A stretch of 64,000 bases of DNA, from assembly GCF_001467895.1 (NCBI RefSeq), contig NZ_LNYO01000001.1, positions 62,001 through 126,000 on the forward strand. The letters are read 5' to 3'. Shown one piece after another: positions 1 through 7,305 of this stretch. Below the pieces are notes generated by a model. The model searched no databases. It saw only the letters and a list, made by a program, of their open reading frames with translations, and was not told where the DNA came from. Position numbers and translations under genes: made by a program. Position 1 is the stretch's first letter. Each line of letters opens with the position of its first letter. Origin of the DNA: Legionella nautarum. Its GTDB lineage: Bacteria > Pseudomonadota > Gammaproteobacteria > Legionellales > Legionellaceae.

Positions 1-470
1 CCGAAAGTATCGAACACTCTATCAACTTTACCTAGTCTATCATGCAATAAATCCATGATGGATTCATCGTGCGGTAATTTTCCTTTAACAAGTTGAATGC
101 GAGCATAGTTGCATGCATGCCAACGTATTTCATTAGGTGATGCGCTAACCCCAATTAAAGTCGCTTTTCTTCCAAATTCCTTCGCTAAATCAATCAAAAA
201 TTGGCCATTTCCCATACCTAGATCAACGATCACGGGTTTTGATCCTTCGGGAAGATGACCAAGAATATCTAGTCTATTGGTGGTCTCCTCATCGCTTAAG
301 GACTTGGGGGTATTGGGCGCATGTAAGACAGCAACCTTTTCTATTCCACGTTGATTAGGCCATGCCTTCTTTTTTGGAAATATTTCATCTTTTGGTTGAG
401 TAGTCGCTTTAGGTTCTTTAATAACAACTACTTCCACTTTTTCTTTACCTTTTGACCTTTTCTCTTTCAC
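1..470 (-). CDS. SAM-dependent methyltransferase, 3' part cut by window edge
   Basis: The frame reads leftward from about 470 and is still open at base 1, so the C-terminus is missing. After a lysine-rich leader of about 80 residues comes VDLGMGNGQFLIDLA, the glycine-rich SAM-binding motif I of class I methyltransferases, then a region containing GVSASPNEIRWHACNYA. I chose the GTG at 470 because GAGGTGA lies about 6 bases upstream; another in-frame GTG at 479 is possible. The fold assignment rests on motif I alone, and the substrate cannot be told. It is transcribed divergently from the LuxR-type gene to its right. Confidence 0.7.
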   Translation of the reverse strand, partial: MKEKRSKGKEKVEVVVIKEPKATTQPKDEIFPKKKAWPNQRGIEKVAVLHAPNTPKSLSDEETTNRLDILGHLPEGSKPVIVDLGMGNGQFLIDLAKEFGRKATLIGVSASPNEIRWHACNYARIQLVKGKLPHDESIMDLLHDRLGKVDRVFDTF

Positions 471-661
471 CGTTCTCACCTCATTCTTTGCTTAAAAGAG
501 GGCATCATATGTTTATAAACAGGTAAGAACTAGGACGAAAGTCGGACATAAAAGAGATTTAAAACCGCACAGATGTTTAATTTTACACCTATATGTATAT
601 ATTTTAATCTAATTATGTGTTATTATATCTTAGTTGTTCAATTTGTAAGGTTGCTAAGCTC

Positions 662-1510
662 ATGAAAATACAACATACTTTTTCCCAAAATCCAAGTTTG
701 GCGCATCATAGCCTTTTAAATACGGTTTGTGCACCTTTGGAGACAATTGGAGTGCATTTTTTTGGTTATACAGCAGTTGATCAAGAGGGAAATGCATTTT
801 GTTTAGGTTCAAAAGCAGATTATGCAGCAGAATATCTTCGACGCAATCATGCACGCAACGATGTGCATACCCATGCTGAAAATGCTCGAAAACAGTTCCA
901 TTATGATTTCTGGGATTACCTAGAAATGAATAAAAACACCGAAGAGCTCTATCAAATGGCAGCCGCCTTTAATCAGGGACATACACTAACTATTACCAAA
1001 CACGATGAAAATATGACGCATTGCTATCATTTCAGCGGCCATTTAACTGACGACGCTATCAATCAACGTTATCTTGAAAAAATGGATTCTCTCCATGCTT
1101 TTATCAGTTATTTTAGTGATTGTATGAAGACTATCCCCGAGCTTGCTGCTGTCTATAACCTTCCTATCAATATTGATGAAACAGCAAAACAAGAGAAAAA
1201 AATTAATCTTATATTCTCTGATCCACGAAAAATTGATTTTGAGAAAGAAGCAAACAATAGGCTTTATTTCAAACACCAGTCACGTTATTACCTGACTCCA
1301 AAGGAACGAGAGTGTCTTCAATGGCTACGATTAGGAAAATCAGCTTCATTGGTTGCAGAAATTAAACAGGTTTCGCGTAAAACGATTGAGCGATACATTG
1401 AGTCCATTAAAGCAAAATATGATTGCTACACTCTAATTCAGATTGGTGAGAAAATAGCTAAAACTGGGTTGGCTACTTTTTTAGATCTACAAACTGGAAA
1501 AGCCGCTTAG
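662..1510 (+). CDS. LuxR-family transcriptional regulator
   Basis: A protein of 282 residues with a C-terminal LuxR/GerE helix-turn-helix. The stretch YYLTPKERECLQWLRLGKS followed by VAEIKQVSRKTIERYIESIK matches the usual pattern in which the last helix reads DNA. The N-terminal 200 residues carry no phospho-acceptor receiver signature and could be a ligand or autoinducer-type sensor domain, but I cannot identify a ligand. No luxI-like synthase is in the window, so it would be a solo regulator. The start at 662 is preferred over an upstream non-ATG codon. The 480-660 interval to the divergent methyltransferase is very AT-rich and should hold its promoter. Confidence 0.8.
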   Translation: MKIQHTFSQNPSLAHHSLLNTVCAPLETIGVHFFGYTAVDQEGNAFCLGSKADYAAEYLRRNHARNDVHTHAENARKQFHYDFWDYLEMNKNTEELYQMAAAFNQGHTLTITKHDENMTHCYHFSGHLTDDAINQRYLEKMDSLHAFISYFSDCMKTIPELAAVYNLPINIDETAKQEKKINLIFSDPRKIDFEKEANNRLYFKHQSRYYLTPKERECLQWLRLGKSASLVAEIKQVSRKTIERYIESIKAKYDCYTLIQIGEKIAKTGLATFLDLQTGKAA

Positions 1511-1524
1511 TTTTTATTAAGACT

Positions 1525-1655
1525 TAGTTTGGGTTTAGGCTTATGGTGCTGCCCGCCTAAGCTGCGGTATGTAGGCACGACAACAGAAGCTGCGGGACGT
1601 TAGAAATTAGGTCAAATTCTTAGCAGCCCCATTAAGCCAAAGCCCAATCTACATT
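1525..1655. repeat. Imperfect inverted repeat between convergent genes
   Basis: The arm near 1528-1553 (TTTGGGTTTAGGCTTATGG) is mirrored by the complement of 1627-1653 (TTGGGCTTTGGCTTAATGG). The roughly 70 bases between them contain GAAGCTGCGGGACGT, which resembles part of the repeat at 37300. The element lies between the LuxR gene and korB, which converge here, and the right arm runs into the end of korB. It could fold into a hairpin and stop transcription from both sides, but no T-run follows either arm. Confidence 0.5.
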
Positions 1656-2626
1656 GGCCCTTGATGCCAACTCGCTCTAGCACGAAATAACGCAGGTAAA
1701 TCGGCGACTGTTTTCCTATGAGGTTGACTCAGGCTAAAAATTTCACGTTGTTTTTGATAATAAACACCCAAAGGCACAGGAAACTCAGGAAAGTTAAGAC
1801 GTGCAAGACGCATCGCTGCGATAAAATTACTCGAATCGTGGCGATATGCCAATTCTCCCTGATAGGCTACCTGGAGTAAGGATTCATCCTCTAAGGTTAA
1901 AGCCCATTCTTTCTCGGCGCCAAATAATAAAGGCTCGCCCTCTTCCAATACAATTGTCTTGTCTGCACGGTTTGTTTTTACAGCAAAGGCATCGAAGGCA
2001 CCGTGATTGAAGATATTGCAATCTTGATAAATCTCTACAAAAGAACAACCTTGATGTTCATAGGCTTTCTTGAGAATTGCAGCCAAATGCGTAGGATCTT
2101 TATCCACTGCACGAGCGACAAAACTAGCGCCCGATGCCAGCGCAATCATCAACGGATTAATCGGTTCATTAGACACGCCCTCAGGTGACGTTTTGGTCAC
2201 CTGCCCTTTTTGCGAAGTGGGTGAAAATTGCCCCTTGGTCAGACCGTAAACTTGATTATTAAAAAGCAAGATATTCACATTCACATTCCGTCTCAGGCAA
2301 TGAATTAAGTGATTGCCGCCGATACTTAAAGCATCTCCATCGCCGGTAATCACCCAAACCGTTAAATCATCTCGCATTGATTTAAGTCCAGTGGCTACTG
2401 CCGTTGCTCTCCCATGAATCGTATGGAAGCCGTAAGTATTCATGTAATAGGGTAATCGTCCCGCACAGCCGATTCCTGATATAAACACATGCTGTTCAGG
2501 TGCAAGACCTAATTCGGGTAGCAAACGTTGCAAGGCCGCCAGAATGGCATAATCGCCGCAGCCGGGGCACCATCGAACTTCAGTCGCATTAGTGAAGTCT
2601 TCACGTTTATAACTGTTGTTGTTCAT
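1649..2626 (-). CDS. korB: 2-oxoacid:ferredoxin oxidoreductase beta subunit
   Basis: A 325-residue thiamine-diphosphate subunit of a 2-oxoacid (probably 2-oxoglutarate) ferredoxin oxidoreductase, which decarboxylates the oxoacid to the acyl-CoA and passes electrons to ferredoxin. Near the N-terminus is RWCPGCGDYAIL, the CPGCG motif of this subunit, followed by the GDGDALSIGGNHLIH thiamine-diphosphate/Mg motif. I place the start at 2626 ([10 protein letters not shown]) because GGA lies 8 bases upstream; the frame is open further upstream but that would run deep into korA. It overlaps the end of korA by 20 bases, so translation is probably coupled. Substrate choice between 2-oxoglutarate and pyruvate is by family resemblance. 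Confidence 0.88.
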   Translation of the reverse strand: MNNNSYKREDFTNATEVRWCPGCGDYAILAALQRLLPELGLAPEQHVFISGIGCAGRLPYYMNTYGFHTIHGRATAVATGLKSMRDDLTVWVITGDGDALSIGGNHLIHCLRRNVNVNILLFNNQVYGLTKGQFSPTSQKGQVTKTSPEGVSNEPINPLMIALASGASFVARAVDKDPTHLAAILKKAYEHQGCSFVEIYQDCNIFNHGAFDAFAVKTNRADKTIVLEEGEPLLFGAEKEWALTLEDESLLQVAYQGELAYRHDSSNFIAAMRLARLNFPEFPVPLGVYYQKQREIFSLSQPHRKTVADLPALFRARASWHQGPM

Positions 2627-4427
2627 AATTAATTTCCAATTGAATGGCTTTAACAAGCTGGCTTTCAGTAAAGGGTTGGCCATTGCATTGACTAATGGAT
2701 TTCGCATCGACCAAATATTTAGCGCGCAGTAGTTGACATAATTGGCCGGAATTTAATTCAGCAACTAAAATTTTCTCATAGTTTGCGAATAACTCATTTA
2801 ACCCTTCTGGAAAAGGATTCAAATGGCGCAAATGGAGCAACGCTAGGGGCAAACCTTCTGCATGACATTGATTGACGGCTGCTTTCAAACTTCCGTAAGT
2901 TGAGCCCCAGCCGATTAATAAAACCTTGGCATCGGCGTTACCTTCAATCACTAAGTTGCCATATTCTCGCGAAATACCGGCAATTTTTGCAGCTCGCAAA
3001 TTAACCATTTTTTGATGATTTTCAGCGTCATAACTAACGCGTCCCTCTTCCCCCTGTTTTTCTAAACCACCAATTTGATGGATAAAACCTGGGGTACCGG
3101 GAATATTCCAGCTACGGGCTAACAGCTCATCTCGCTGATAGGGTTTAGGAAAACGATTAAAATTAATCTTGGGTATTTTAATGGATTCCAATGCTGGAAT
3201 TCTCCAGGGCTCGGCCGCATTAGCGAGATAGGCATCCAATAAAACGATGACCGGCGTCATATATTTAGTTGCTATGGTAAAAGCTTCAATAATCGTATTA
3301 AAACAATCTGCTGATGATTGAGCTGCTAAAACAGGTAAAGGCGCTTCGCCATGACGACCATAGAGCGCTTGGCGCAAATCACTCTGGCCTGTTTTAGTGG
3401 GTAACCCTGTGGATGCGCCTGCTCGCTGCACATCGATTAATACGAGAGGCAATTCGGTCATTGCCGCTAAACCTAGACTTTCACTTTTTAAATCAAGACC
3501 GGGTCCGGAAGTACAGCTCAGTGCCAAATGACCGCCATAAGCAGCACCAATACAGGAGCACAAAGCAGCGATTTCATCTTCAGCCTGCAGCAAGCGCACG
3601 CCATAGTCAGCTAATCTTGCACATTCATGCAAAATGGCAGAGGCAGGTGTAATCGGATAACCAGATACGAAAACAGGAATTTTTGTACTGACCGAAAGAG
3701 TTGCTAGCGCTAAACCAACTGCTTCAACACCGGTAATTTGTCTGTATTCGCCGCTGTCGCGATTCACTTGCCCAAGCATAAATTGGCGACGACTTAATTC
3801 TAAAGTCATCGCATAGTTATAACCTGCCAAAAGAGTTAACTCGTTGGCTTTGGCAGTTTGCGGCTGGTTTTTAAATTTTTTAGCGATAAAAGCAAGGCAA
3901 TTGTCCGTGGGTAAATCAAAAAGCCACAGCACTAACCCCAGCACATAAAAGTTTTTTGCTTTCTTCGCTTGCGCATGATTGATAGTGAGAGACTCAATCG
4001 CTTTTAAAGTTTGGGTAATTAAAGGCAAGGATATTAAATGATAAAGCTCAGCTGATTTATCCAAAAAATCGCTGGTTAGACCTGCTTTTTGCCAATCTTT
4101 ATCGCTAAAACTATCCTCGTTAATAATAAGCAGTCCACCGGGGCTTAAATATTGCAGTGAGGTTTTCAAAGCCGCAGGGTTTAGGGCCACCAAAACATCT
4201 AGTGTTTCCCCAGCGGTAAAAATGGCTTGTTCCGCCATTGCGAGCTGGAATCCAGAAACACCTGCTACTGTTCCAGCAGGTGCTCGGATTTCGGCCGGGA
4301 AATCGGGTAAAGTTCGTACATCACGTCCACTCAGTGCGGCTGTGATCGTTAATTGTTCGCCTACTAGTTGCACTCCGTCCCCGGAGTCCCCGGTCAGACG
4401 GATAACAATTGAATCAGTCTTTGCCAT
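2607..4427 (-). CDS. korA: 2-oxoacid:ferredoxin oxidoreductase alpha subunit (gamma-alpha fusion)
   Basis: A 606-residue subunit in which the N-terminal 190 residues form the gamma domain ([18 protein letters not shown], the GxGGxG-like start) and the remainder the alpha domain, with [14 protein letters not shown] and [19 protein letters not shown], both typical of KorA. The alpha part helps bind thiamine diphosphate and the oxoacid. Fused gamma-alpha subunits of about 600 residues are the common bacterial form, so no separate gamma gene is expected. No dedicated ferredoxin gene adjoins. The start ATG at 4427 overlaps the end of pdxJ by 14 bases. Confidence 0.88.
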   Translation of the reverse strand: MAKTDSIVIRLTGDSGDGVQLVGEQLTITAALSGRDVRTLPDFPAEIRAPAGTVAGVSGFQLAMAEQAIFTAGETLDVLVALNPAALKTSLQYLSPGGLLIINEDSFSDKDWQKAGLTSDFLDKSAELYHLISLPLITQTLKAIESLTINHAQAKKAKNFYVLGLVLWLFDLPTDNCLAFIAKKFKNQPQTAKANELTLLAGYNYAMTLELSRRQFMLGQVNRDSGEYRQITGVEAVGLALATLSVSTKIPVFVSGYPITPASAILHECARLADYGVRLLQAEDEIAALCSCIGAAYGGHLALSCTSGPGLDLKSESLGLAAMTELPLVLIDVQRAGASTGLPTKTGQSDLRQALYGRHGEAPLPVLAAQSSADCFNTIIEAFTIATKYMTPVIVLLDAYLANAAEPWRIPALESIKIPKINFNRFPKPYQRDELLARSWNIPGTPGFIHQIGGLEKQGEEGRVSYDAENHQKMVNLRAAKIAGISREYGNLVIEGNADAKVLLIGWGSTYGSLKAAVNQCHAEGLPLALLHLRHLNPFPEGLNELFANYEKILVAELNSGQLCQLLRAKYLVDAKSISQCNGQPFTESQLVKAIQLEINYEQQQL

Positions 4428-5160
4428 AGTTCCTTGCTTCCAACATAAGTTGACGCATATCTCTCACTGCATTTTTCAAGCCAGAAAATAAAGCACGTGC
4501 AATGATTGCATGGCCAATGTTTAATTCATGAAACTCTTTTATCGCCGCGATTGGTTTCACATTGTGATAATGCAAACCGTGTCCGGCATTAACAATTAAA
4601 TTAAAACTTGCCGCATACTCTGCTGCTTCTTTAATTCGCTGCAATTCTTGCTCTTGCTCCATCGGCGTTGTTGCATCGGCATAGCAACCCGTATGGATTT
4701 CGATAGCAGGCGCACCGACTTCAACCGCCGCATCAATTTGTCTTTTATCCGCATCGATAAACAAAGAAACTTCAGAGCCAATTTGCCTTAGACGTTTTAC
4801 TGCATTAGCAACGGCTTGGTAATGACCTACGACATCTAAACCACCTTCTGTAGTTAATTCTTCACGTTTTTCAGGTACTAAACAAGCATGTTCTGGCTTG
4901 ATTTCCTCAGCAAAATCAAGCATGGCTTCAGTTACAGCCAACTCTAAATTCATTCGAGTTTGTAATACTGCCTTGATAAGTCTGACATCACGCGCTTGAA
5001 TATGACGCAAATCTTCCCGCATGTGCAGGGTAATGCCATCTGCACCAGCTTCTTCTGCGTCCATTGCTGCTTGAACTGGATCGGGATAACGAGTACCGCG
5101 GGCCTGGCGAAGAGTTGCGATATGATCAATATTAACGCCGAGTAAAATTTCTTTAAACAT
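4414..5160 (-). CDS. pdxJ: Pyridoxine 5'-phosphate synthase
   Basis: PdxJ joins 1-deoxy-D-xylulose 5-phosphate and 3-amino-2-oxopropyl phosphate to give pyridoxine 5'-phosphate, the last ring-forming step of the DXP-dependent vitamin B6 route. The sequence has the family's hallmark [23 protein letters not shown] start, the [15 protein letters not shown] phosphate-site segment and the [11 protein letters not shown] segment near the end. Of three in-frame ATGs (5172, 5163, 5160), the last best matches homologue length and sits about 5 bases after GGTGGA. pdxB, an earlier step of the same pathway, is at 62247. It lies in the era-recO-pdxJ order common in proteobacteria. Confidence 0.93.
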   Translation of the reverse strand: MFKEILLGVNIDHIATLRQARGTRYPDPVQAAMDAEEAGADGITLHMREDLRHIQARDVRLIKAVLQTRMNLELAVTEAMLDFAEEIKPEHACLVPEKREELTTEGGLDVVGHYQAVANAVKRLRQIGSEVSLFIDADKRQIDAAVEVGAPAIEIHTGCYADATTPMEQEQELQRIKEAAEYAASFNLIVNAGHGLHYHNVKPIAAIKEFHELNIGHAIIARALFSGLKNAVRDMRQLMLEARNYGKD

Positions 5161-5209
5161 CATTTCCACCATCTGTTAAGTAATTATAATCCAAATTATG
5201 ACGTTAAAT

Positions 5210-5510
5210 GGAACTGACAGCTATAGTTGTATGGGAAAATGAGAAATTTAATCCGACTATTTTATTAATCCGTTCAGGCTGAGGAGCACGCATAACGTGC
5301 GTCTCAAAGCCTGTCCTGAGGCTCTCGAAGGGCCTGTCCTGAGGCTCTCGAAGGGCCTGTCCTGAGGCTCTCGAAGGGCCTGTCCTGAGGCTCTCGAAGG
5401 AGCCTTTTGCGGCACTTCGAGACAGCGCTGCGCGCTTCCTCAGTGCGAACGGGATAAACAAAACGATCATTGAGCAAAGTCTATTTAATTTTGTGAGGAC
5501 ACCTTAGAGC
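5210..5510. repeat. Dispersed palindromic element, copy A (inverted orientation)
   Basis: This fills the recO-pdxJ gap. The core 5270-5452 is bounded by CCGTTCAGGCTGAGG and CCTCAGTGCGAACGG, an imperfect inverted repeat, with nested pairs inside (ACGCATAACGTGCGT, AGCGCTGCGCGCT, TCTCAAAG/CTTCGAGA). Flanking bases on the right (AACGATCATTGAG, then TATTTAATTTTGTGAGGACACC) match the other copies read backwards. It differs from the others by an expanded 23-base tandem (listed separately). An ORF at 5204-5470 inside it is a by-product of the repeat. Confidence 0.85.
5309..5400. repeat. Four exact tandem copies of a 23-bp unit
   Basis: Four consecutive, identical units of 23 bases, each beginning GCCTGTCCTGAGG and ending CTCTCGAAGG, at 5309-5331, 5332-5354, 5355-5377 and 5378-5400. 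The related element at 12.65 kb has two units with differences, and the copies at 29.9 and 35.7 kb have one. Exact identity suggests recent slippage expansion. There are no spacers, so it is not CRISPR-like. Confidence 0.95.
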
Positions 5511-5567
5511 TCGAACAGATTAATAATAAGCTTATAGGTGTATTTTTTGTCTAATTTACAACATACT

Positions 5568-6254
5568 CTATTTTCTAGGGTACAAAGACCGCGATTTTAA
5601 CTCTCTTCCACCTAAAAGATGATCAATCGCCTGGCGCATAATGAATTTCGCTGTCTTCAACACACTCAGCTCAGCGAGTTGCCCTTCTGCCAAAGCTAAA
5701 ATATGTTCACCAGGAATCCCTGCATTGGCTGACACAAAGCCTTCTCCAGGAAGAAGTTGATAACATTGATTTGCGCGAATAGAGTCTAGTGAATGCGCTT
5801 CATGAGTAAAAGATAAGGAATAACCACAGGCAAGCAGCAATGCCCATTCGAAACGCCTCAACAAAACCTCTAGGGCTAATTTATCGTTGAGCAGTGCTAA
5901 CCCTTGGATGGTTTCTTGATAAATGGCAAAAAGCTCGGGGCAAGCATCCATCGGTCGCAGTGCATAAAAAATCAATTCATTGACATAAAGTCCAGCAAAA
6001 AGTGAGTTAGCTTTCAATTCAATAGGTTCTTTTTGAATTTCAAGTTGACGGACAAAATAATAGTCTTTTCTCACATCCACAGCTAACCACAAGGGTATAA
6101 AGGGCTGTATAATGGCTTGTTTTTTAGGCGTCCGCCCCCCTTTATACAAGCAATTGAGAATTCCTTTTTCGCGGGTAAAAAAGCTCACCCGCGCACTGCT
6201 GTCTCCAGAAGGACTTTTATGTAAAACCCAAGCTTCGACTGTCTCAGTTGTCAT
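5568..6254 (-). CDS. recO: DNA repair protein RecO
   Basis: RecO (228 residues) loads RecA onto SSB-coated single strands in the RecFOR recombination pathway. The N-terminus TTETVEAWVLHKSPSGDSSARVS-like segment is the OB fold, followed by YKGGRTPKK and an alpha-helical C-terminal part with FEWALLLACGYSLSF. The length is normal for the family. The ATG at 6254 overlaps the era stop by 11 bases, so the two are translated together. Confidence 0.9.
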   Translation of the reverse strand: MTTETVEAWVLHKSPSGDSSARVSFFTREKGILNCLYKGGRTPKKQAIIQPFIPLWLAVDVRKDYYFVRQLEIQKEPIELKANSLFAGLYVNELIFYALRPMDACPELFAIYQETIQGLALLNDKLALEVLLRRFEWALLLACGYSLSFTHEAHSLDSIRANQCYQLLPGEGFVSANAGIPGEHILALAEGQLAELSVLKTAKFIMRQAIDHLLGGRELKSRSLYPRK

Positions 6255-7131
6255 AGCCCAATTGTCTTAATAAACGCTCGTCATCAGCCCAACCCGATTT
6301 CACTTTACACCAGCATTGTAAAAAGACTTTTTTACCAAGTAATTGTTCCATATCCAAGCGGGCACTAGTGGCCATTTCTTTTAATTTTTTCCCTTTATCG
6401 CCAATGATGATGCGCTTGTGGTTGTCTTTATCGACCAAGATTAACGCATGGATGCGCACTAGATTCCCTTCATCTTTATAGGATTCAATATCCACAGTGG
6501 TTGAATAAGGTAACTCTTGACCACAGAGGCGAAATATTTTTTCGCGTAATAATTCGGCGCATAGAAATTTAACAGAGCGATCGGTAAATTGATCATCAGC
6601 AAATAAATGAGGTCCTTCAGGTAGAAATGCTTTTAATCGCTCTTCTAACTGATTAACTTGCATACCTGTTTTCGCCGATAGCGGGATGATAGCCGCAAAA
6701 TCATGCCGCTGGCTTATGGTTTCGATCCAGGGTAATAGTTGACTTTTTTCGGTAATTTTGTCTACTTTGTTTACAGCGAGTATACAGGGGGCCTTTGCTT
6801 GTTTAATCAGCTGCAAAACATGCTCATCTTCTTCCTTCCAATGCGTACCATCGACAATAAAAACAATGACGTCCACATCACGCAATACTGCATTGGCTGT
6901 TTTATTCATCAAGCGATTCATCACTTTCTTCGATCCTTGGTGAATACCTGGCGTATCGACATAAACGTATTGATATTCGCCTTCCGTTTGTATACCTAAA
7001 ATACTGTGTCTTGTTGTTTGCGGTTTTCGAGAAGTGATACTCAATTTTTGCTGCAATATACAATTTAAAAGGGTGGACTTACCCACATTAGGCCGCCCAA
7101 CTAGGGCAATATAACCACAATAGCTTGTCAT
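6244..7131 (-). CDS. era: GTPase Era
   Basis: Era is an essential GTPase that binds the 3' end of 16S rRNA and helps mature the 30S subunit. The G motifs are plain: GRPNVGKST (residues 12-20), DTPG, and NKVDK, followed by a C-terminal KH RNA-binding domain with IIIGDKGKKLKEMATSAR. Its 295 residues match the family. The rnc gene usually found directly upstream is absent; instead a divergent unrelated gene starts at 7306, so the common rnc-era linkage is broken here. GGAA lies upstream of the ATG. Confidence 0.95.
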   Translation of the reverse strand: MTSYCGYIALVGRPNVGKSTLLNCILQQKLSITSRKPQTTRHSILGIQTEGEYQYVYVDTPGIHQGSKKVMNRLMNKTANAVLRDVDVIVFIVDGTHWKEEDEHVLQLIKQAKAPCILAVNKVDKITEKSQLLPWIETISQRHDFAAIIPLSAKTGMQVNQLEERLKAFLPEGPHLFADDQFTDRSVKFLCAELLREKIFRLCGQELPYSTTVDIESYKDEGNLVRIHALILVDKDNHKRIIIGDKGKKLKEMATSARLDMEQLLGKKVFLQCWCKVKSGWADDERLLRQLGYDN

Positions 7132-7241
7132 TTAAACTCTATTCCTGTTTGCTTTTAGTGCACTTTAACAATAAAAAACAGCTTTTATGCTATTAAAGAT
7201 GCTATTTTGACAATTTTGAAAGCAAATTTAACATATTTTGC

Positions 7242-7270
7242 TTGCCTTAAAAACATAAAAATTTATACTT
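7242..7270 (+). promoter_or_regulatory. Sigma-70-like promoter for the 990-residue protein
   Basis: TTGCCT at 7242-7247 and TATACT at 7265-7270 are separated by 17 bases, the ideal spacing. Transcription would start near 7277, about 29 bases before the ATG at 7306. This supports the ATG at 7306 over the longer reading frame that opens at 7207. Confidence 0.55.
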
Positions 7271-7305
7271 GTCACCAAGGTATAGAACCCTACCCCATTT
7301 TTCTT

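Noticed and set aside
5309-5400. CRISPR-like array
   Set aside because: The units are direct tandems without spacers and no cas gene is nearby.
5204-5470. ORF of 88 residues on the minus strand
   Set aside because: It lies entirely in palindromic element copy A; its repeated RTG..LRE peptide is the translated 23-bp tandem. No ribosome site.
7207-7305. N-terminal extension of the 990-residue protein
   Set aside because: A 17-base-spaced promoter overlaps this segment, and the ATG at 7306 has a plausible leader.
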